64,000 nucleotides of DNA from Pyrus communis. Lineage: Eukaryota; Streptophyta; Magnoliopsida; Rosales; Rosaceae. Within the stretch, counting starts at the first letter, position 1. Each line of letters begins with the position of its first letter. The notes beneath the pieces were generated by a model. It was given only the letters and a program-made list of their open reading frames with translations, ran no database searches and was not told the DNA's origin. The stretch is from positions 9,285,724 through 9,349,723 of the forward strand of contig NC_084815.1 of assembly GCF_963583255.1 (NCBI RefSeq), written 5' to 3'. Below, piece after piece: positions 10,911 through 22,877 of this stretch. The translations under genes and the position numbers were made by a program.

Positions 10911-12743
10911 ACTCTTTATTGCGTTTACTTTGCCATGCTTGTCATGTTGTTAGTTGTGTTATTTGTTTGTTTGTTTGTGAGTCTATGCTTAAAACATTGA
11001 GGACAATGTTTGGTTTAAGTGTTGGGGGGGGGGGGGGTAAACAAGTTGTTTTTGCATGATTTTCGTGGGATTTTATCACCTATCACTTCTAAAGTTGTTA
11101 TTCACTGTGTTAAGTGTTTTTAGTGTGTTTTGAAGTGTTTTTATGTGTCTTAAACAGAAAATTCGAAAATTTGAAAAAAAAAAAAATTGAAAAAAGTGTT
11201 TGAAAAACCTGAAAAGAGTTCTTTTTAGAGTCATTTTTGTTTTTATATTCATTTGTCTTAGGGTACCTTCCAACACAATGATGAGGATTTGGTTTTTAAT
11301 TGCATGACTATTAAAGAAAGTTACAAACATGGATGGAAGTTTGATATGCTCTTTGGTTTATATTTAGTTGTAGTTTACATTTACGAATTCACATGTAATC
11401 ACAAAAGAAAAAAAATCAGTTTTTCTAACATGCTTGAAGGAAGAAACTCAAACTAACGCTACTACCCTAAGAGACTTGAGCCCAAACGTTCTTTGGAGAG
11501 TTATTAATCTTGATTTCTTGTTTTCTAAAGTCATTGCATGATCTCATTATTCTTTGCTTGGTTGCTACTTAGAATGCGTTTTATCACTATAGTTCCAAAT
11601 ACTAGAACTCATGCCCGTTTCATTCAAAGCATGAAATTGATTAGCATAACAAATAACAAGATGAAGTTGTTTAGTTCAAGCCCAGAGCCAAAAAGCTTTA
11701 CCCCTGTGCATATGTATTGTAGGATTAGCCCCTTTGAACCTTATGTAGCCTATTTTCTTTGTTAACCACATTATCCTTACCTAGCCTAGAATAGGAATAC
11801 CCATACCCTTGTTCTTAAAGGATAGTGAAGCATGACTTAGAGGGAATTCCTTTTGTTCTACAAATTGCAGAAAAACAAGTGTGGGGGAAGGGTTTAGATG
11901 AGAAGAAAAAAAAAAGAAAAAAAAAAGAAAAAAAAAAAGAAAAAGAGAAGAAAAAGATGAAGAAAAAGAAAAGAAAGAAAGAGTTGAAAATAAGTGAGAA
12001 TGAACTCACAAGTATTGGTTGTTGAAGAAAGGGTCCAAAAGTTTGAATCTGGCCCTAAGTGTTGTGTGAATCTCCCTTGGGTGTTTAAAGTTGGTTTCTA
12101 CATCAGAAGTGAATTCTAAGTGTTTATTTCATTACTTTGCTTACTATTGCTTTAAGAACTTTTGTTAATCCTTTCCTTTCTTTGTTAGACAATACCTTAG
12201 CCCCGTTACAACCTTTAGACTTCGATCTTGATTGTTATGTGTTTCAATATGTGGAGTTTAAAATTGGTTTGAGCATATGGTGTCCCTGGTTCTCGCGTCT
12301 AAGTAGTAGCATTCCATTCATGAGATCATATACATATACATGTTAATAATTCCAGAAAGTGTCTTCTTCCATTATACATATGTGAGTGCTAGTCTACATG
12401 TTTGCATCAATCTTCTCACATATACCTAGTGTAGGGAGTGTAGTCAGAAAATCTGTGTGAAAATAGAGAGTATCTCTTGTGAGGAATAGAGGGATTCTCT
12501 AAGGCATGTTACTACATTCAAAATCATGTTTTAATTGATTAAATGTGAGCTAGTGAGTGGTAACTATGATTAAGTATGTGCTCGAGGGTAGGGATAACTA
12601 AAATCTATGTGAGTGGTGATCTTTAATATGTCATGTTGCATTGGAAATCCCTAAGGTAATGTTGGAAGGTTTAGGTTGTGTTTTGTTCGTTTTGTTTATT
12701 TCGTTTTGTTTGAGGACTAGCAGAAGCTAAGTGTGGGGGAATT
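10911..12743 (+). other. Non-coding 3' region of element 1
   Basis: About 1.8 kb between the end of pol and the 3' LTR. Athila elements often carry an envelope-like frame here, but I see no frame longer than about 85 codons and no signal or membrane segment. It holds a run of 14 G at 11024-11037, an AAAGAAAA-rich block at 11904-11985, a purine tract AAGTGTGGGGGAAG at 11877-11890, and the terminal polypurine tract. The same layout recurs in elements 2 and 3. Confidence 0.75.
12729..12743 (+). promoter_or_regulatory. Polypurine tract of element 1
   Basis: TAAGTGTGGGGGAATT abuts the 3' LTR start TGATAGG. It is the expected plus-strand primer position. Comparable tracts sit before the 3' LTR of element 2 (24921-24937) and at the truncated end of element 3 (58608-58620). 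Confidence 0.85.
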
Positions 12744-13742
12744 TGATAGGAGCATATTTATGCTACTTAGTTATGTTGTTTCCTTACATTTAGTTAGCTA
12801 ATTACTACTTATTATAGTGTTTTAAGCTATTTTCGTGTGTTTGTAGGTCCTAATGACAAAGTTGGCAAGAAAAGGCAATTTTGAGCCTTTTAGAGCAGTT
12901 TTGGGCTTATTATGGATAGCTTGTATACGGAGCAAGGTGGATGGACGAATTTGGAGTCAAAAGAGGCTAGGAACATGCTACAAATCAGATAAGACAAGTT
13001 TAAGACAAAGAAGATAATGTGACATCCCACATCGCCCAGGGGAGTGATCCTTAAATGTATATTCCCATCCCTACCTAGCACGAGGCCTTTTGGGAGCTCA
13101 CTGGCTTCGGGTTCCTTAGGAACTCCGAAGTTAAGCGAGAAGGGGGCTAGAGCAATCCCATGATGGGTGACCCACTGGGAAGTTGCTCGTGAGTTCCCAA
13201 AAACAAAACCGTGAGAGAATGGTAAGCCCAAAGCGGACAATATCGTACTACGGTGGTGGAGTCGGCCTGGGAAGTGGTCCGCCCCGGGCCGGGATGTGAC
13301 AACAAGGAAAGAGCAAGAAATATGGAAACTTATCCCAACAACCTTATCTTATCCAAACCTTATCCTATTTTATCCTAACCTAATCTTGTTCCACCTTAAT
13401 TCTATTTGCAAGTGGCCCTAAAAACATGATTTCTAGAAGCCTTATCTGACCCTAAAAGGGTGCCGCACCCTTCCCCCTTTTATTTCTTCCAGAAAAGCCA
13501 AAATCCGCCACAAAACACCTTGTTTCTAGAAGTCCCATGCTTTGGCGAATTTCCCTAACCTTTTTCCTCTTGGATTCTGATTTAAATTGGCCATTTTTCT
13601 CTTGGATTTGGATTGTACAAGTCCATATCGGAAATGAATTGGGCTATGACTTAATTTCCAAAACTTGCCGCACCCTAGGAACCCTAATCACTTGTTCCTG
13701 CTAAGTTTAACCCTAACTCTGATTTCCTAGGGTTTTGCCATG

Positions 13743-13786
<44 letters not shown>

Positions 13787-15028
13787 CTTAATGTGCCGCA
13801 CCCCCTTACACACCCTATGCAGCCATTCACCTTTCCATTGATTCATTCATTCACACCACACACTATACACTTAGAAATATAACCTTGTGCCGCAAACCTA
13901 GGGAGAAGAAGGAGTTGCCGTGGCTTCCATAGGAGAAAGACAACCTTGTGCCACAAGCAATCTGCATCCATTGGAGACTTTCAGAGTTCTTTCTTCCCTC
14001 GTTTCGTTTCCATGTTTATTTTAATTTGCTTTTCAATTGTTATGAACATGTGTAACTAAGTTTTTCATAGTTAGAGGTGAATACAAAGCCATGGACATAT
14101 GTTTTATATGAATTGATTTCCTCCAGTTCTTGTTTCTTGAAGTGTGAATGCAATTTACTTAACTGATTTATTGAGAACTTGTTCTTGTGTGTTGATTAAG
14201 GATGCATACTTAGTTTTCATGCATGAATTTGATGCTAGAATATAAGGGAATTTCAGCTAATCGTTACGAACTTATATTCACAAGTAGTTAAAATCACTAG
14301 TCATGATTGTGTTAAGTAAATTCTAGGCAAGAGTATCATGCAATTCATAGTTACGAATGCCTAGTCAATGCTTATGGTTTTCAAAATGCTTAATGATCTT
14401 TGATTGTATCTCTATTATGCGGTTCATGTAGGGAACTTGATAAGAATAATTTGGTTGTCGATGCGTATTCCATCCAATTCAATGAAACTAGGAAAATCTG
14501 AAAGTTAATTTGTGCTTCTCACAATTAATTTGGGGCATTGTCATTCATGGTTTAAAGGGATAACATCTGGAAATCAATTTGTGTTTCATATGTGCATGTG
14601 TGGAGAAGGATCCTCTAACTAGTCTTTTACCCATTCAATTCACCTAATTTAGTGTCTAATCTACTTAGTTTTGCAATCTGCCTAATTTAATTAATTTCGT
14701 CCAAATAAATTCCCCCTTTTATTAAGTGTGTTAGATTAGTTAGAAAAGTGTTTGAATCTGTCCAATTTAGTGTTTTGAGTGTAAGTTAGTTAAAATTCGT
14801 CCAAATAACTTGTTAGGTCTAGAATTGAGTCTTTTTAATTGTTTGTTGTTGTTTTAAGTGGTTTAAGTTAGTTTTGAGTCTATAGAGTCTCGTTTAGTGT
14901 TTTTGAGCCTTATTTGAGTTGATTAGCATCCCTAGTTAATCCCCAGTTTAGAACGATCCCTACTTGCATATATACTACAATTGTCACAAATAGGGTTTAA
15001 TTTGTGGGTTAAGTTAATTTTCACATTA
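12744..15028 (+). repeat. 3' LTR of element 1, carrying a Cassandra insertion
   Basis: Starts TGATAGGAGCATATTTATGC and ends CACATTA, where the 5' copy has CACATCA. Without the Cassandra insertion it is about 2.0 kb, like the 5' LTR. A (TA)n run of about 17 units lies at 13744-13778, against about 4 units in the 5' LTR. The duplication GTCAT follows at 15029-15033. Confidence 0.93.
13018..13301 (+). mobile_element. Cassandra-type solo LTR (TRIM) with 5S rRNA-like promoter
   Basis: A 284-base insertion bounded by TGTGACATCCC and GGGATGTGACA and absent from the 5' LTR of the same element. Inside it, AAGTTAAGCG (13128-13137) matches the 5S gene A box and GATGGGTGACC (13162-13172) its C box. This combination is the hallmark of Cassandra, a terminal-repeat retrotransposon in miniature that carries a 5S-derived polymerase III promoter in its LTR. 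The flanks ATAA/ACAA are an imperfect short duplication. It has no coding capacity. It is not a working 5S gene: only the promoter-like core is conserved. Confidence 0.9.
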
Positions 15029-15033
15029 GTCAT

Positions 15034-15375
15034 GGAATAATTTTTTTACACTTTACACATGATACGATTCTTTGAAGAGGCAAATTTTTGGTTTGGATGT
15101 ATGACTAAACTTTCATCGGTTCTTATTAGCTTGTTCCAAGTATGCTTTAACCAATTTGTTTGCAATGTCTGTAGATGTTTGTGGGCGTCATCACTATAAA
15201 CCCTTAGGAGACACAACTCCTCCGACTAGGGACACCTCGAGGTTTAAAGGCTTGTTGCACATGCTCAGTGCAATCGTTTAGCCAGCGAAAGTAGTATAGT
15301 TAGATTTTATTATTTTTGTGTATTTTTAGTTATAGTTTTGCTCGAGGACTAGCAAAGACTAGGTTTGGGGGTATT
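15034..15375 (+). mobile_element. 3' internal end of the outer LTR element
   Basis: Non-coding continuation of the element at 1-1066 after element 1. It ends with CGAGGACTAGCAAAGACTAG and a G-rich tract TTTGGGGGTATT just before an LTR start, the usual polypurine-tract position. The CGAGGACTAGCAAA phrase also occurs before the tracts of elements 2 and 3 in related form, so this outer element is a distant relative. Confidence 0.65.
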
Positions 15376-16363
15376 TGATAGACTAGGTTTTAGTTCTAGT
15401 CTTTTTGTGATGTTTTTGAGTTAAACTGGTTGCATTTTACCTTATTTTGTGTTACTGTGCAATTACATGTACTTTAGGATTTTAGGATTAATTTGAAGGA
15501 AAAAGAAGTGAAAACATGCCATTTTTGGGGTTAACCATTATTCAAACTTGGAAATAAGTATAGTGGCCTGTTTTGAAGCCCAAATAAAGAATCTAAGAAG
15601 AATCTGGCTTGTTAGAAGAGTAAGAGCAGAATGGGATAGGAATTGGAATATCTAGCCTAATTTGGAGGAGCCAAATAAGGAAAAACGTTCAAAACCTTGG
15701 CTTAATGGCTAGGATCACCTTGTAATTAGCTGCAGCCCCATTTAGCATATAAATACTAAGGTTTCAGATCACTTTTACACAAGCCCCCTTAGGGTCACCC
15801 AGAGCACCTTTTCTTCTCTTTCTTTGGCCTTTTTTCTAGAAACAAAACCCTAATTCCCTTCGCCATCTACTGCCACAGAAGAAACCACACAGCCGAGCTA
15901 TTCTTGAAGAAGTTCAACATCAGAATTGCTTCAAGGGAGTTTCTTCTATGAACTTTAGTTTCGCTCATGTTATTCTTGATATTTATATATTTTGTAATCA
16001 TGTTATGTAATTAAGTTTATAGCTGGGGATTTCAATGTAGCCTTGCAAACCTACTCCATGTTATTAAGTTAAAGTATTCAAATTATCAATCTGTGTTCTT
16101 GTTTCATTCACGAATTTTATAGTATAATTTGTTTGTTACTTTTAATTTTTGATCACCATTAGGACTGCTTATGAATTATTTGATCAAGGTTATAGTACAC
16201 ATCATGCTTAATCTTGGTGGACATGTGAATGATTGAGGAAACTGCTTCGCATACATCCTGCCATGTGATTTCTTTGGTTCTTTGAAGTTTTGTTGTTCTT
16301 AATGGATTCTTATTTGGTAATCTAAGTTGAACATCACAACTAGGTTGCATATTAGGAGTACAT

Positions 16364-17856
16364 TGATAGGAGCATATTTATGCAACTTTGTTATCTAATT
16401 TCTTTTCATTTACTTCGTTAATTTCCATTTATTTTGGTAGTTTATGTTATTTTCATATTATTGTAGGTCCAATTGATAAAGATACACTAAATAGTCAAAT
16501 GGAGCAATTTGGAGCAGTTTTGGACTTGGATTGGATAGCATGCGTGGATAGCATATGGGCTGGACGTTTTTGGTGTTTAAATGGTGTGAGACACGTGCTA
16601 AAATTTGGAGATATTAAAGTTGAGGCTTGGAAGACAAGGAATCACACACAAAAAAAAAAAAAGAAAAAAAGAATCCTAGTTGGAGAGGAGCCTTATCTTA
16701 TCTTATCTTCTCTTATCCAACCTAATCTTATCTTATCTTATCCAAACCTTATCCTACATTATCTTATCTCCAACTGCAAGGAGAAATCCTTATTACATTC
16801 CAACACTTCCTATCTGATTCGATTCCTAAAATAATTCAAACAACCAAATCCTTTTTCTCTTGGGATTCAGTTGTGCCTTTACCCTATCTATACACATTAT
16901 TGTCACCAATAAGGGAGGAGAAGTGTTCTACGCCTACCATTCATTGATTTAAGTTGCTGGAATTTTCAGAGTTCTTTCTCTCTTTGTTTTAAGTTTCAAT
17001 GTTTATTTTAGATTGTTTTAAAGCTATGATGAACATGTGTAACTAAGTTTCTTTTTAGCTAGAGGTGAATTCGAAGCCATGATCATATGTTTTATATAAA
17101 TTGGTTACATCCAGTTATTGTTTCATAAAACATGAATGCGATTTACTTATCTGCTTTATAGAGAACTTATTCTTGTATGTTTATTAAGGGTGCGCAGTTA
17201 GTTTGCATGCAGGGATTTGATGCTAGAATATAAGGGAATTTCACCTAATCGTTATGAACTTATACTCGTAAGTAGTAAAAGTGACTAGTCATGATTGAGT
17301 TAAGTAAATTCTTGGTAGGAGTATCATGTTTTCCATAGTTATGAATGACTTGTCAATGCTTATGATTTTCACATAACTTAATGATCTTTGAGATGTATCT
17401 CTATCATGCTTTTCATAGTTAGGGAACTTGAGAAGAATAATTTGGTTGCGTCACTGAGTCCAATTCAATGAACTTAGGAAAATCTGAGAGTTAATTAGTG
17501 CTGTTCACAATTAATTTAGGGCATTGTCATTCATGGTTTATAGGAAGAATAACTAGAAATCAATTTGTATGCATATGTTTCATGTGTGGAGAAGAATCCT
17601 TTAGCTATCCTTTCATCCATATTTCATTCACAACATAATTTACTCGCTGCACTTTACTTTTGCTTTAATTAAATTCATCCAAAATCCCCCTAGTCATTGT
17701 TTTGTTGTTAGTTTAACTTAGTTTTTCAGGTTTATAAGTTTAATTTGTTTTGATTAGCATCCCTTCTAATCCCCGGAATAGAACGATCCCTACTTACTCA
17801 TAGTACGATTGCATACTTTATAGGGTTTAATTTGTGTGTTAGTTTCTACCACATCA
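16364..17856 (+). repeat. 5' LTR of element 2
   Basis: From TGATAGGAGCATATTTATGC to ACCACATCA, 1493 bases. It belongs to a subfamily different from element 1 past the first 25 bases (AACTTTGTTATCTAATTTC). It has a TTATCTTATCC-rich block at 16683-16765. It pairs with 24938-25699 plus 28097-28795. Confidence 0.9.
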
Positions 17857-17861
17857 AATTT

Positions 17862-17878
17862 TGGCGCCGTTGTCGAGG
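17862..17878 (+). promoter_or_regulatory. Primer-binding site of element 2 (tRNA-Asp)
   Basis: TGGCGCCGTTGTCGAGG, five bases after the LTR end, complements tRNA-Asp with two changes, both consistent with cytosine deamination on one strand or the other. Confidence 0.85.
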
Positions 17879-17975
17879 ATTAGCAAAATTGCTAATCCTC
17901 CCCTTTGTTGTTCGTGTCTTTTCTTGTGTTTTTTATTTTGTTTTGTTTTGTTTTCTTTGTTTTAGGTACTAGTTT

Positions 17976-19685
17976 ATGACTTGAAGTTCTCAACTTGTCT
18001 GTGGGCATATATTGGAATTTGACGATGATTTTGAACGAACTTTGAGAAGGAAGAGGAAGCAGCTAGAGTTCAATCCACCTAGTTCTAGTTCCGAATCTGA
18101 ATTTGAAGCTAAAATTGAAATGGAATTGGAAGAGGAACAAGATATGGTTGTTGACAATCGAATAATCAAGGAACTTTCACCCTCGGGATTGGACAATGTC
18201 GTTCCCCTTTGCATTCAATACCTTGCGACAGCTCAAGGCAAAACTGATGAGTTTGAACTGAAGTCTAGTTTAATGCATCACATTCCCAAATACCCACAGG
18301 TTGTCCATGGAAGATCCGAACAAGCATCTTAAGGAATTTAAAGTAGTATGCTCAAGTATGACACCGATTAAATGTGGATGGGAATATTTTGAAGATGAAA
18401 GCCTTTCCGTTTTCTCTTTTGGAAAAGGCTAAAGGTTGGCTCTTTGAATTAGCACCTGGAACCGTCACCTCTTAGGAAAGAATGAATAAAGCATTCTTAG
18501 AGAAATTCTTCCCAACTTCAAAGTCATTCTTTTGAGGACGAGAATTAGTGGAATTCAACAAGGCCCAGGAGAATCTTTTCCAGCGTATTATGAGTGTTTC
18601 AAGACTTTAGTTGCATCTTGTCCACAACATCAAATGAAGGATGAGCTTTTAATTCAATATTTCTATTAAGGTCTATTTCCACTTGAGAGACTAATGCTTG
18701 ATGCTTCAGCATGAGGTGCTTTAGTTGACAAAACCCTAGTTGCTGTGAAGATTTTAGTAGCGAATCGAGCCTTGAATGCAAAACAATATGAAGGAGTTAG
18801 AGAAAGAGAACATGCACGCCTAATCCAAGTCAATTAGGTAAGTGTTATTTCAGAACTTCAATCTTAAATGGCTAATCTCTCTACTCTTATATCACAGGTT
18901 GTTGAAGGATCCAAACTGCAAAGTGTAGCTGCATGTGGCATATGCTCTATGCAAGGACATCCTACTGATCAATGTCCTCAATTAATAGAGAATGGGGGAT
19001 AGGAAAACGCCAATGCCATAGGTTATTAAGGCCAAAATCAACCAAGGAGTGACCCATTTTCCAACACCTACAATTGTGGCTGGAGAGATCATCCAAATAT
19101 GAAGTGGAGGGAACCTCAACAAACTTAACAATAAGGCGGATATAGACAGCCACCTCCAAGGCTTTATCAAAGACCATTTGCACCACCACAGCCGCCCCCC
19201 ATAATCTTCCCAACCAAATTCAGGTTCATCAATGGATTATGATAAAGTTCTTCAAGCACTAACTTCTTTGACTTAAGGTTTACAAAATCAAGTCAAAGAG
19301 ATGGGCGAAGTAAAGAATCAAATCAGGAAGATGGCAGAATTCATGGGACAATTTAGAGAACAAGGCAAACTTCTTAGTTCAACCGTTGTCAATCCAAAAT
19401 GAGGTTTTGAAACTGCTAAGGCTATTACCTTGAGAAGTGGTAAAGAGATTGGAACCAATCCAAAAACGTCCAAACAAAGCCAAAAAGAGGATGAACAACT
19501 GCTGCTCGAAGAAGAAGAGGTGGACAAGGCCACGACAATAGAAGAACAATCCTTGTCGCAGCCTTCTGAGGCTCCTATGCCACCCAATTTAGTTAAGGTT
19601 GGTTCAAATTTAATTCCTTCCAACCCTATTCCACCAAATGTGCCTTTCCCTCATAGGTTTCTACAATCTGAGAAAGAAGAGAATG
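17976..19685 (+). pseudogene. gag: Heavily decayed gag of element 2
   Basis: The start codon at 17976 is followed after one residue by TGA, where siblings have an arginine codon. The frame then reads FDDDFERTLRRKRKQ from 18012. Stops and indels recur at 18330, 18473, 18664, 18711, 18836, 19003 and 19130. The CCHC knuckle is still visible as CGICSMQGH near 18933. The last part, from 19430, is open across the gag-protease junction; unlike the siblings it has no stop there (EKEENEKD at about 19671). Confidence 0.85.
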
Positions 19686-20545
19686 AAAAAGACATCTTAG
19701 AAACCTTCAGGAAGGGACAAGTCAATATCCCACTTCTTGATGCGATAAAGCAAGTTCCAAAGTATGCTAAATTTTTGAAAGAGCTTTGTACAACAAGGAG
19801 ACGGATCTCAAACAAGGAAGTGGTACGGGTAAGTGAGAATGTTTCTACAGTTTTGCGAAGAAAACTACCACCTAAATGCAAAGATCCTGGTAGTTTCACA
19901 ATCCCTTGTGTCATTGGTAATACCAAGTTTGAACATGCTATGTTAGATTTAGGTGCTTCCATTAATGTCGTGCCTTACTTTATCTATGCATCTATGAATC
20001 TAGGAGTGCTTAAAAATGATGGTGTTATTATTCAATTAATTGATCGTTATAATGCATATTCGAAAGGAGTTTTGGAAGATGTTTTGGTGTAGGTTAACCA
20101 TTTGATCTTTCAGCAAATTTTTGTGTGCTTGAGATGGAAGATTCATCCTATTCTACACCATTGCCAATCTTACTTGGAAGACCTTTCATGAAAGTAGCCC
20201 GAACCACGATATATGTGTTTAAGGGGACGTTAACAATAGAATTTGATGGCGATGTCATTAACTTTAATATTTCTGAAGCTATAAGGTATCTTATTGATGA
20301 TCATTCTTGTTTTTCTATTGTTGTATTTGATTCTTTGGTGCAGGAATATCTTGAATTCTTAAAAAGGGATGCCCTTGAAAAAACCATTGTTGAAGGAATT
20401 GGACTCAGAACCAATATGGCCGAGTCTAATCATGCAGTAATTGTCGATATGGTGGTTGCCCTTGAGTCTTTGCCACAACATATTGGTAAGCCTTTAACCC
20501 AATTCCAATTTCCGTTTCTACTAACAAGTTGTTACCTCCAGTGAT
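19686..20545 (+). pseudogene. Protease region of element 2
   Basis: Retroviral-type aspartic protease with LDLGASINVV at about 19945 and LLGRPFMKVA at about 20170. It is read in one frame to a TAG near 20090 (a glutamine codon in siblings), then shifts frame at about 20105 and is open from 20125 to 20544. It keeps the segment after LLGRPF that element 1 has lost, so it shows the fuller family length. Confidence 0.82.
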
Positions 20546-22180
20546 TCAGGCATCCCCTGTTGAGCTTAAACCATTGCCAAATCATTTGAAGTATGTCTTT
20601 TTAGGAGATAAAAAGACTTTGCCAGTCATAGTCTCTTCATCGCTCACGATAGTAAAGGAGGAGAAACTGATTAGGGTGTTGAAAGAGTACAAAACAACCA
20701 TTGGATGGACTTTGGCCGACATTAAGCGAATAAGTCCTACAACATGCATGTATCGCATACTACCAGAGGAGGGGGCTAAACCAACTTAATAGGCTCAACG
20801 CCGACTCAACCCTCCAATGATGGAAGTTGTGAAAAAGGAGATCATCAAGCTTTTTTATTGTGGAGTTATTTATCCAATTTCGGACAGTCGTTGGGTTTCA
20901 CCGGTTCAAGTAGTACCAAAGAAATCTGGAGTCACTGTGGTGAAGAATGCAGAGAATGAACTTATGCTCACTCATATCCAAATAGGTTGGAGAGTTTATA
21001 TTGACTATAAGAAGCTCAATGCCACCACAAGGAAAGACCATTTTCCTCTACCATTCCTTGATCAAATGTTGGAAAGGTTAGTTAGTTATTCTTTTTATTA
21101 ATTTCTTGATGGTTATTCGGGATATAATCAGATTGTTATAGCTCCAAATAACCAACAAAAGACTACTTTTACTTGTCCATTTAATAATTTTGCTTATCGT
21201 CGAATGCCATTTGGTTTATGTAATGCACCAGCCATCTTTCAAAGATGCATGGTAAGTATCTTTTCAGATTTTGTCGAGAAGATTATTGAAGTTTTCATGG
21301 ATGATTTTAGTGTCTTTGGTGACTCTTTTGATGATTGTCTAACTAATCTCGCTTTGATATTAAAACACTGCATCGAAACTAACCTTGTTTTAAATTGGGA
21401 AAAATGTCACTTCATGGTAAAACAAGGCATAGTTTTAGGTCATATAGTTTCAGAAAAGGGAATTGAAGTTGATAAATCTAAAATAGATCTTTTACGCTAC
21501 CTACCCTCTCCTACTTCGATGAGAGAGGTTCATTCTTTTCTTGGACATGCATGATTCTATAGACGGTTTATCAAAGATTTCTCAAAGATTTCAACATCCT
21601 TATGTCGACTTCTGCAAAAGGATGTGTCGTTTGTTTTTTATAAGGATTGTGAGAAGGCATTCAATCACCTCAAAGAGATGTTAACTTCAGCCCTCTATCA
21701 TTGTCCCACCAGATTGGAGTATTCCATTTGAGCTTATGTGCACTGCTTCAGATTATTCTTTAAGAGCTGTGCTGGGACAAAGAAAGGACAAGAAGCCGCA
21801 TGTCATCTACTACGCTTCTCAGACCTTGAATGATGCTCAATTGAATTATTCCACTACTGAAAAGGAATTCGTTGTTGTTGTGTTTGCTTTAGATAAGTTA
21901 TGTTCTTATTTACTTGGAACTAAAGTTATTATTTACTTTGACCACGCAGCTTTGAAGTACTTACTTATGAAGAAGGAAGCCAAGCCAAGGCTTATTCGCT
22001 GGATGGTTCTTCTCCAGGAGTTTGACGTAGAAATCCGAGACAAAAAAAGGAAGCGAGAATGCAGTATCTGACCATCTGAGTCATTTGGTACATGATGAAG
22101 ACCCATTACCTATCCCAGAGGCATTCCCAGATGAACAGCTGCTGACCATTAAGGTAAGTGAGCCATGATATGCTGATATT
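20529..22180 (+). pseudogene. pol: RT and RNase H of element 2
   Basis: The RT has IDYKKLNATTRKDHFPLPF, MPFGLCNAPAIFQRCM and the catalytic FMDDF box at about 21295. RNase H has [15 protein letters not shown] and [10 protein letters not shown]. Breaks: stops at about 20787, 21099 and 21552, and frameshifts near 21690 and 22050. After the RNase H/linker (HQRDKLKK, ~22240) the sequence jumps into 3' non-coding DNA, so the whole integrase (roughly 1 kb in element 1) and the pol tail are absent. Confidence 0.87.
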
Positions 22181-22240
22181 ATAAATTATATTGTGTCTAA
22201 ACAAGTTCTAAACACCATAAACAGGCACCAACGTGATAAA

Positions 22241-22872
22241 CTTAAAAAAGACGGTCGATTTTATGTGTGGGGGAATAATTTGTTCTTTTGAATCCAATGA
22301 AGTAGTGCGTATGTTTCAAAGAAAAGAAAAGAAACCAAAAAAAAAAAAAAAAAAAGAAGAAAAACGTTGAAAAAAAAAATTTGGGAAAAGAAAAAAAAAA
22401 AAGAGGTTGAGAAAGAGGTAAGAATGAGTTCATAAGTGTTGGTTGATGAAGAAGGGTCCAACAATGTGAATCTAACCCTAAATTTGTACGAATCTCCCAT
22501 TTGTGTTTATAGTTGGGTGCTGCAATCAAAAGTTGAATTCTAAGTGTTGATTTCATTACTTTGCTTACTATCACTTTAAGAACCTTTGTTTATCCTTAAC
22601 CTTTCTTTGTTAGCCAATACCTTAGCCCCATTACAACCCTTAGACTTTTATCATGATTGTTATGTGTTTCAATATGTGGAGTTTGAAATTAGTATGAGCA
22701 TATGGAATCCCTGGCTCTCACTTCTAAGTAGTGGCATTTTGTTCATGAGATCGTATATTTGTTTGTATTAATAATTCCAGAAAGTGCCTTCTTTGGTATA
22801 ACATATGTGAGTGCTAGTCTACATATTTATATCAATCTTCTCACATAAACTTAGTATAGGGAGTGTAGTCAG
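22241..22872 (+). other. 3' non-coding region of element 2, first part
   Basis: Starts with the purine tract TGTGTGGGGGAATAA (22264-22278), which aligns with the second tract of element 1. An A/G-rich stretch (22318-22410) and sequence parallel to element 1 12020-12440 follow. The minus-strand frames here are translations of the A/G run and are not genes. Confidence 0.75.
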
Positions 22873-22877
22873 AAAGT

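Larger units (their letters stand above)
1067..15028 (+). mobile_element. Element 1: complete but defective Athila-like Ty3/Gypsy retrotransposon
   Basis: The order is 5' LTR, tRNA-Asp primer-binding site, gag, aspartic protease, RT, RNase H, integrase, 3' non-coding region, polypurine tract and 3' LTR, with GTCAT duplicated at 1062-1066 and 15029-15033. Protease-RT-RNase H-integrase order is diagnostic of Ty3/Gypsy. The tRNA-Asp primer site and the FMDDF reverse transcriptase box fit the Athila lineage. About 2.1 kb of the length is a nested inverted solo LTR and about 0.28 kb is Cassandra. The coding region has several stops and frameshifts, so it cannot move on its own. The LTRs are much alike, so insertion was fairly recent relative to its neighbours. 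Confidence 0.93.

Noticed and set aside
11825..12025. A lysine-rich small protein gene
   Set aside because: It is a translation of an A/G-rich tract in a retrotransposon 3' region that recurs in elements 2 and 3 without a conserved frame.
10911..12743. An envelope-like gene, as in some Athila elements
   Set aside because: No frame of adequate length, signal peptide or membrane segment in elements 1, 2 or 3.
13120..13180. A 5S rRNA gene
   Set aside because: Only the promoter-like core matches; the surrounding sequence and ends are those of a Cassandra LTR.
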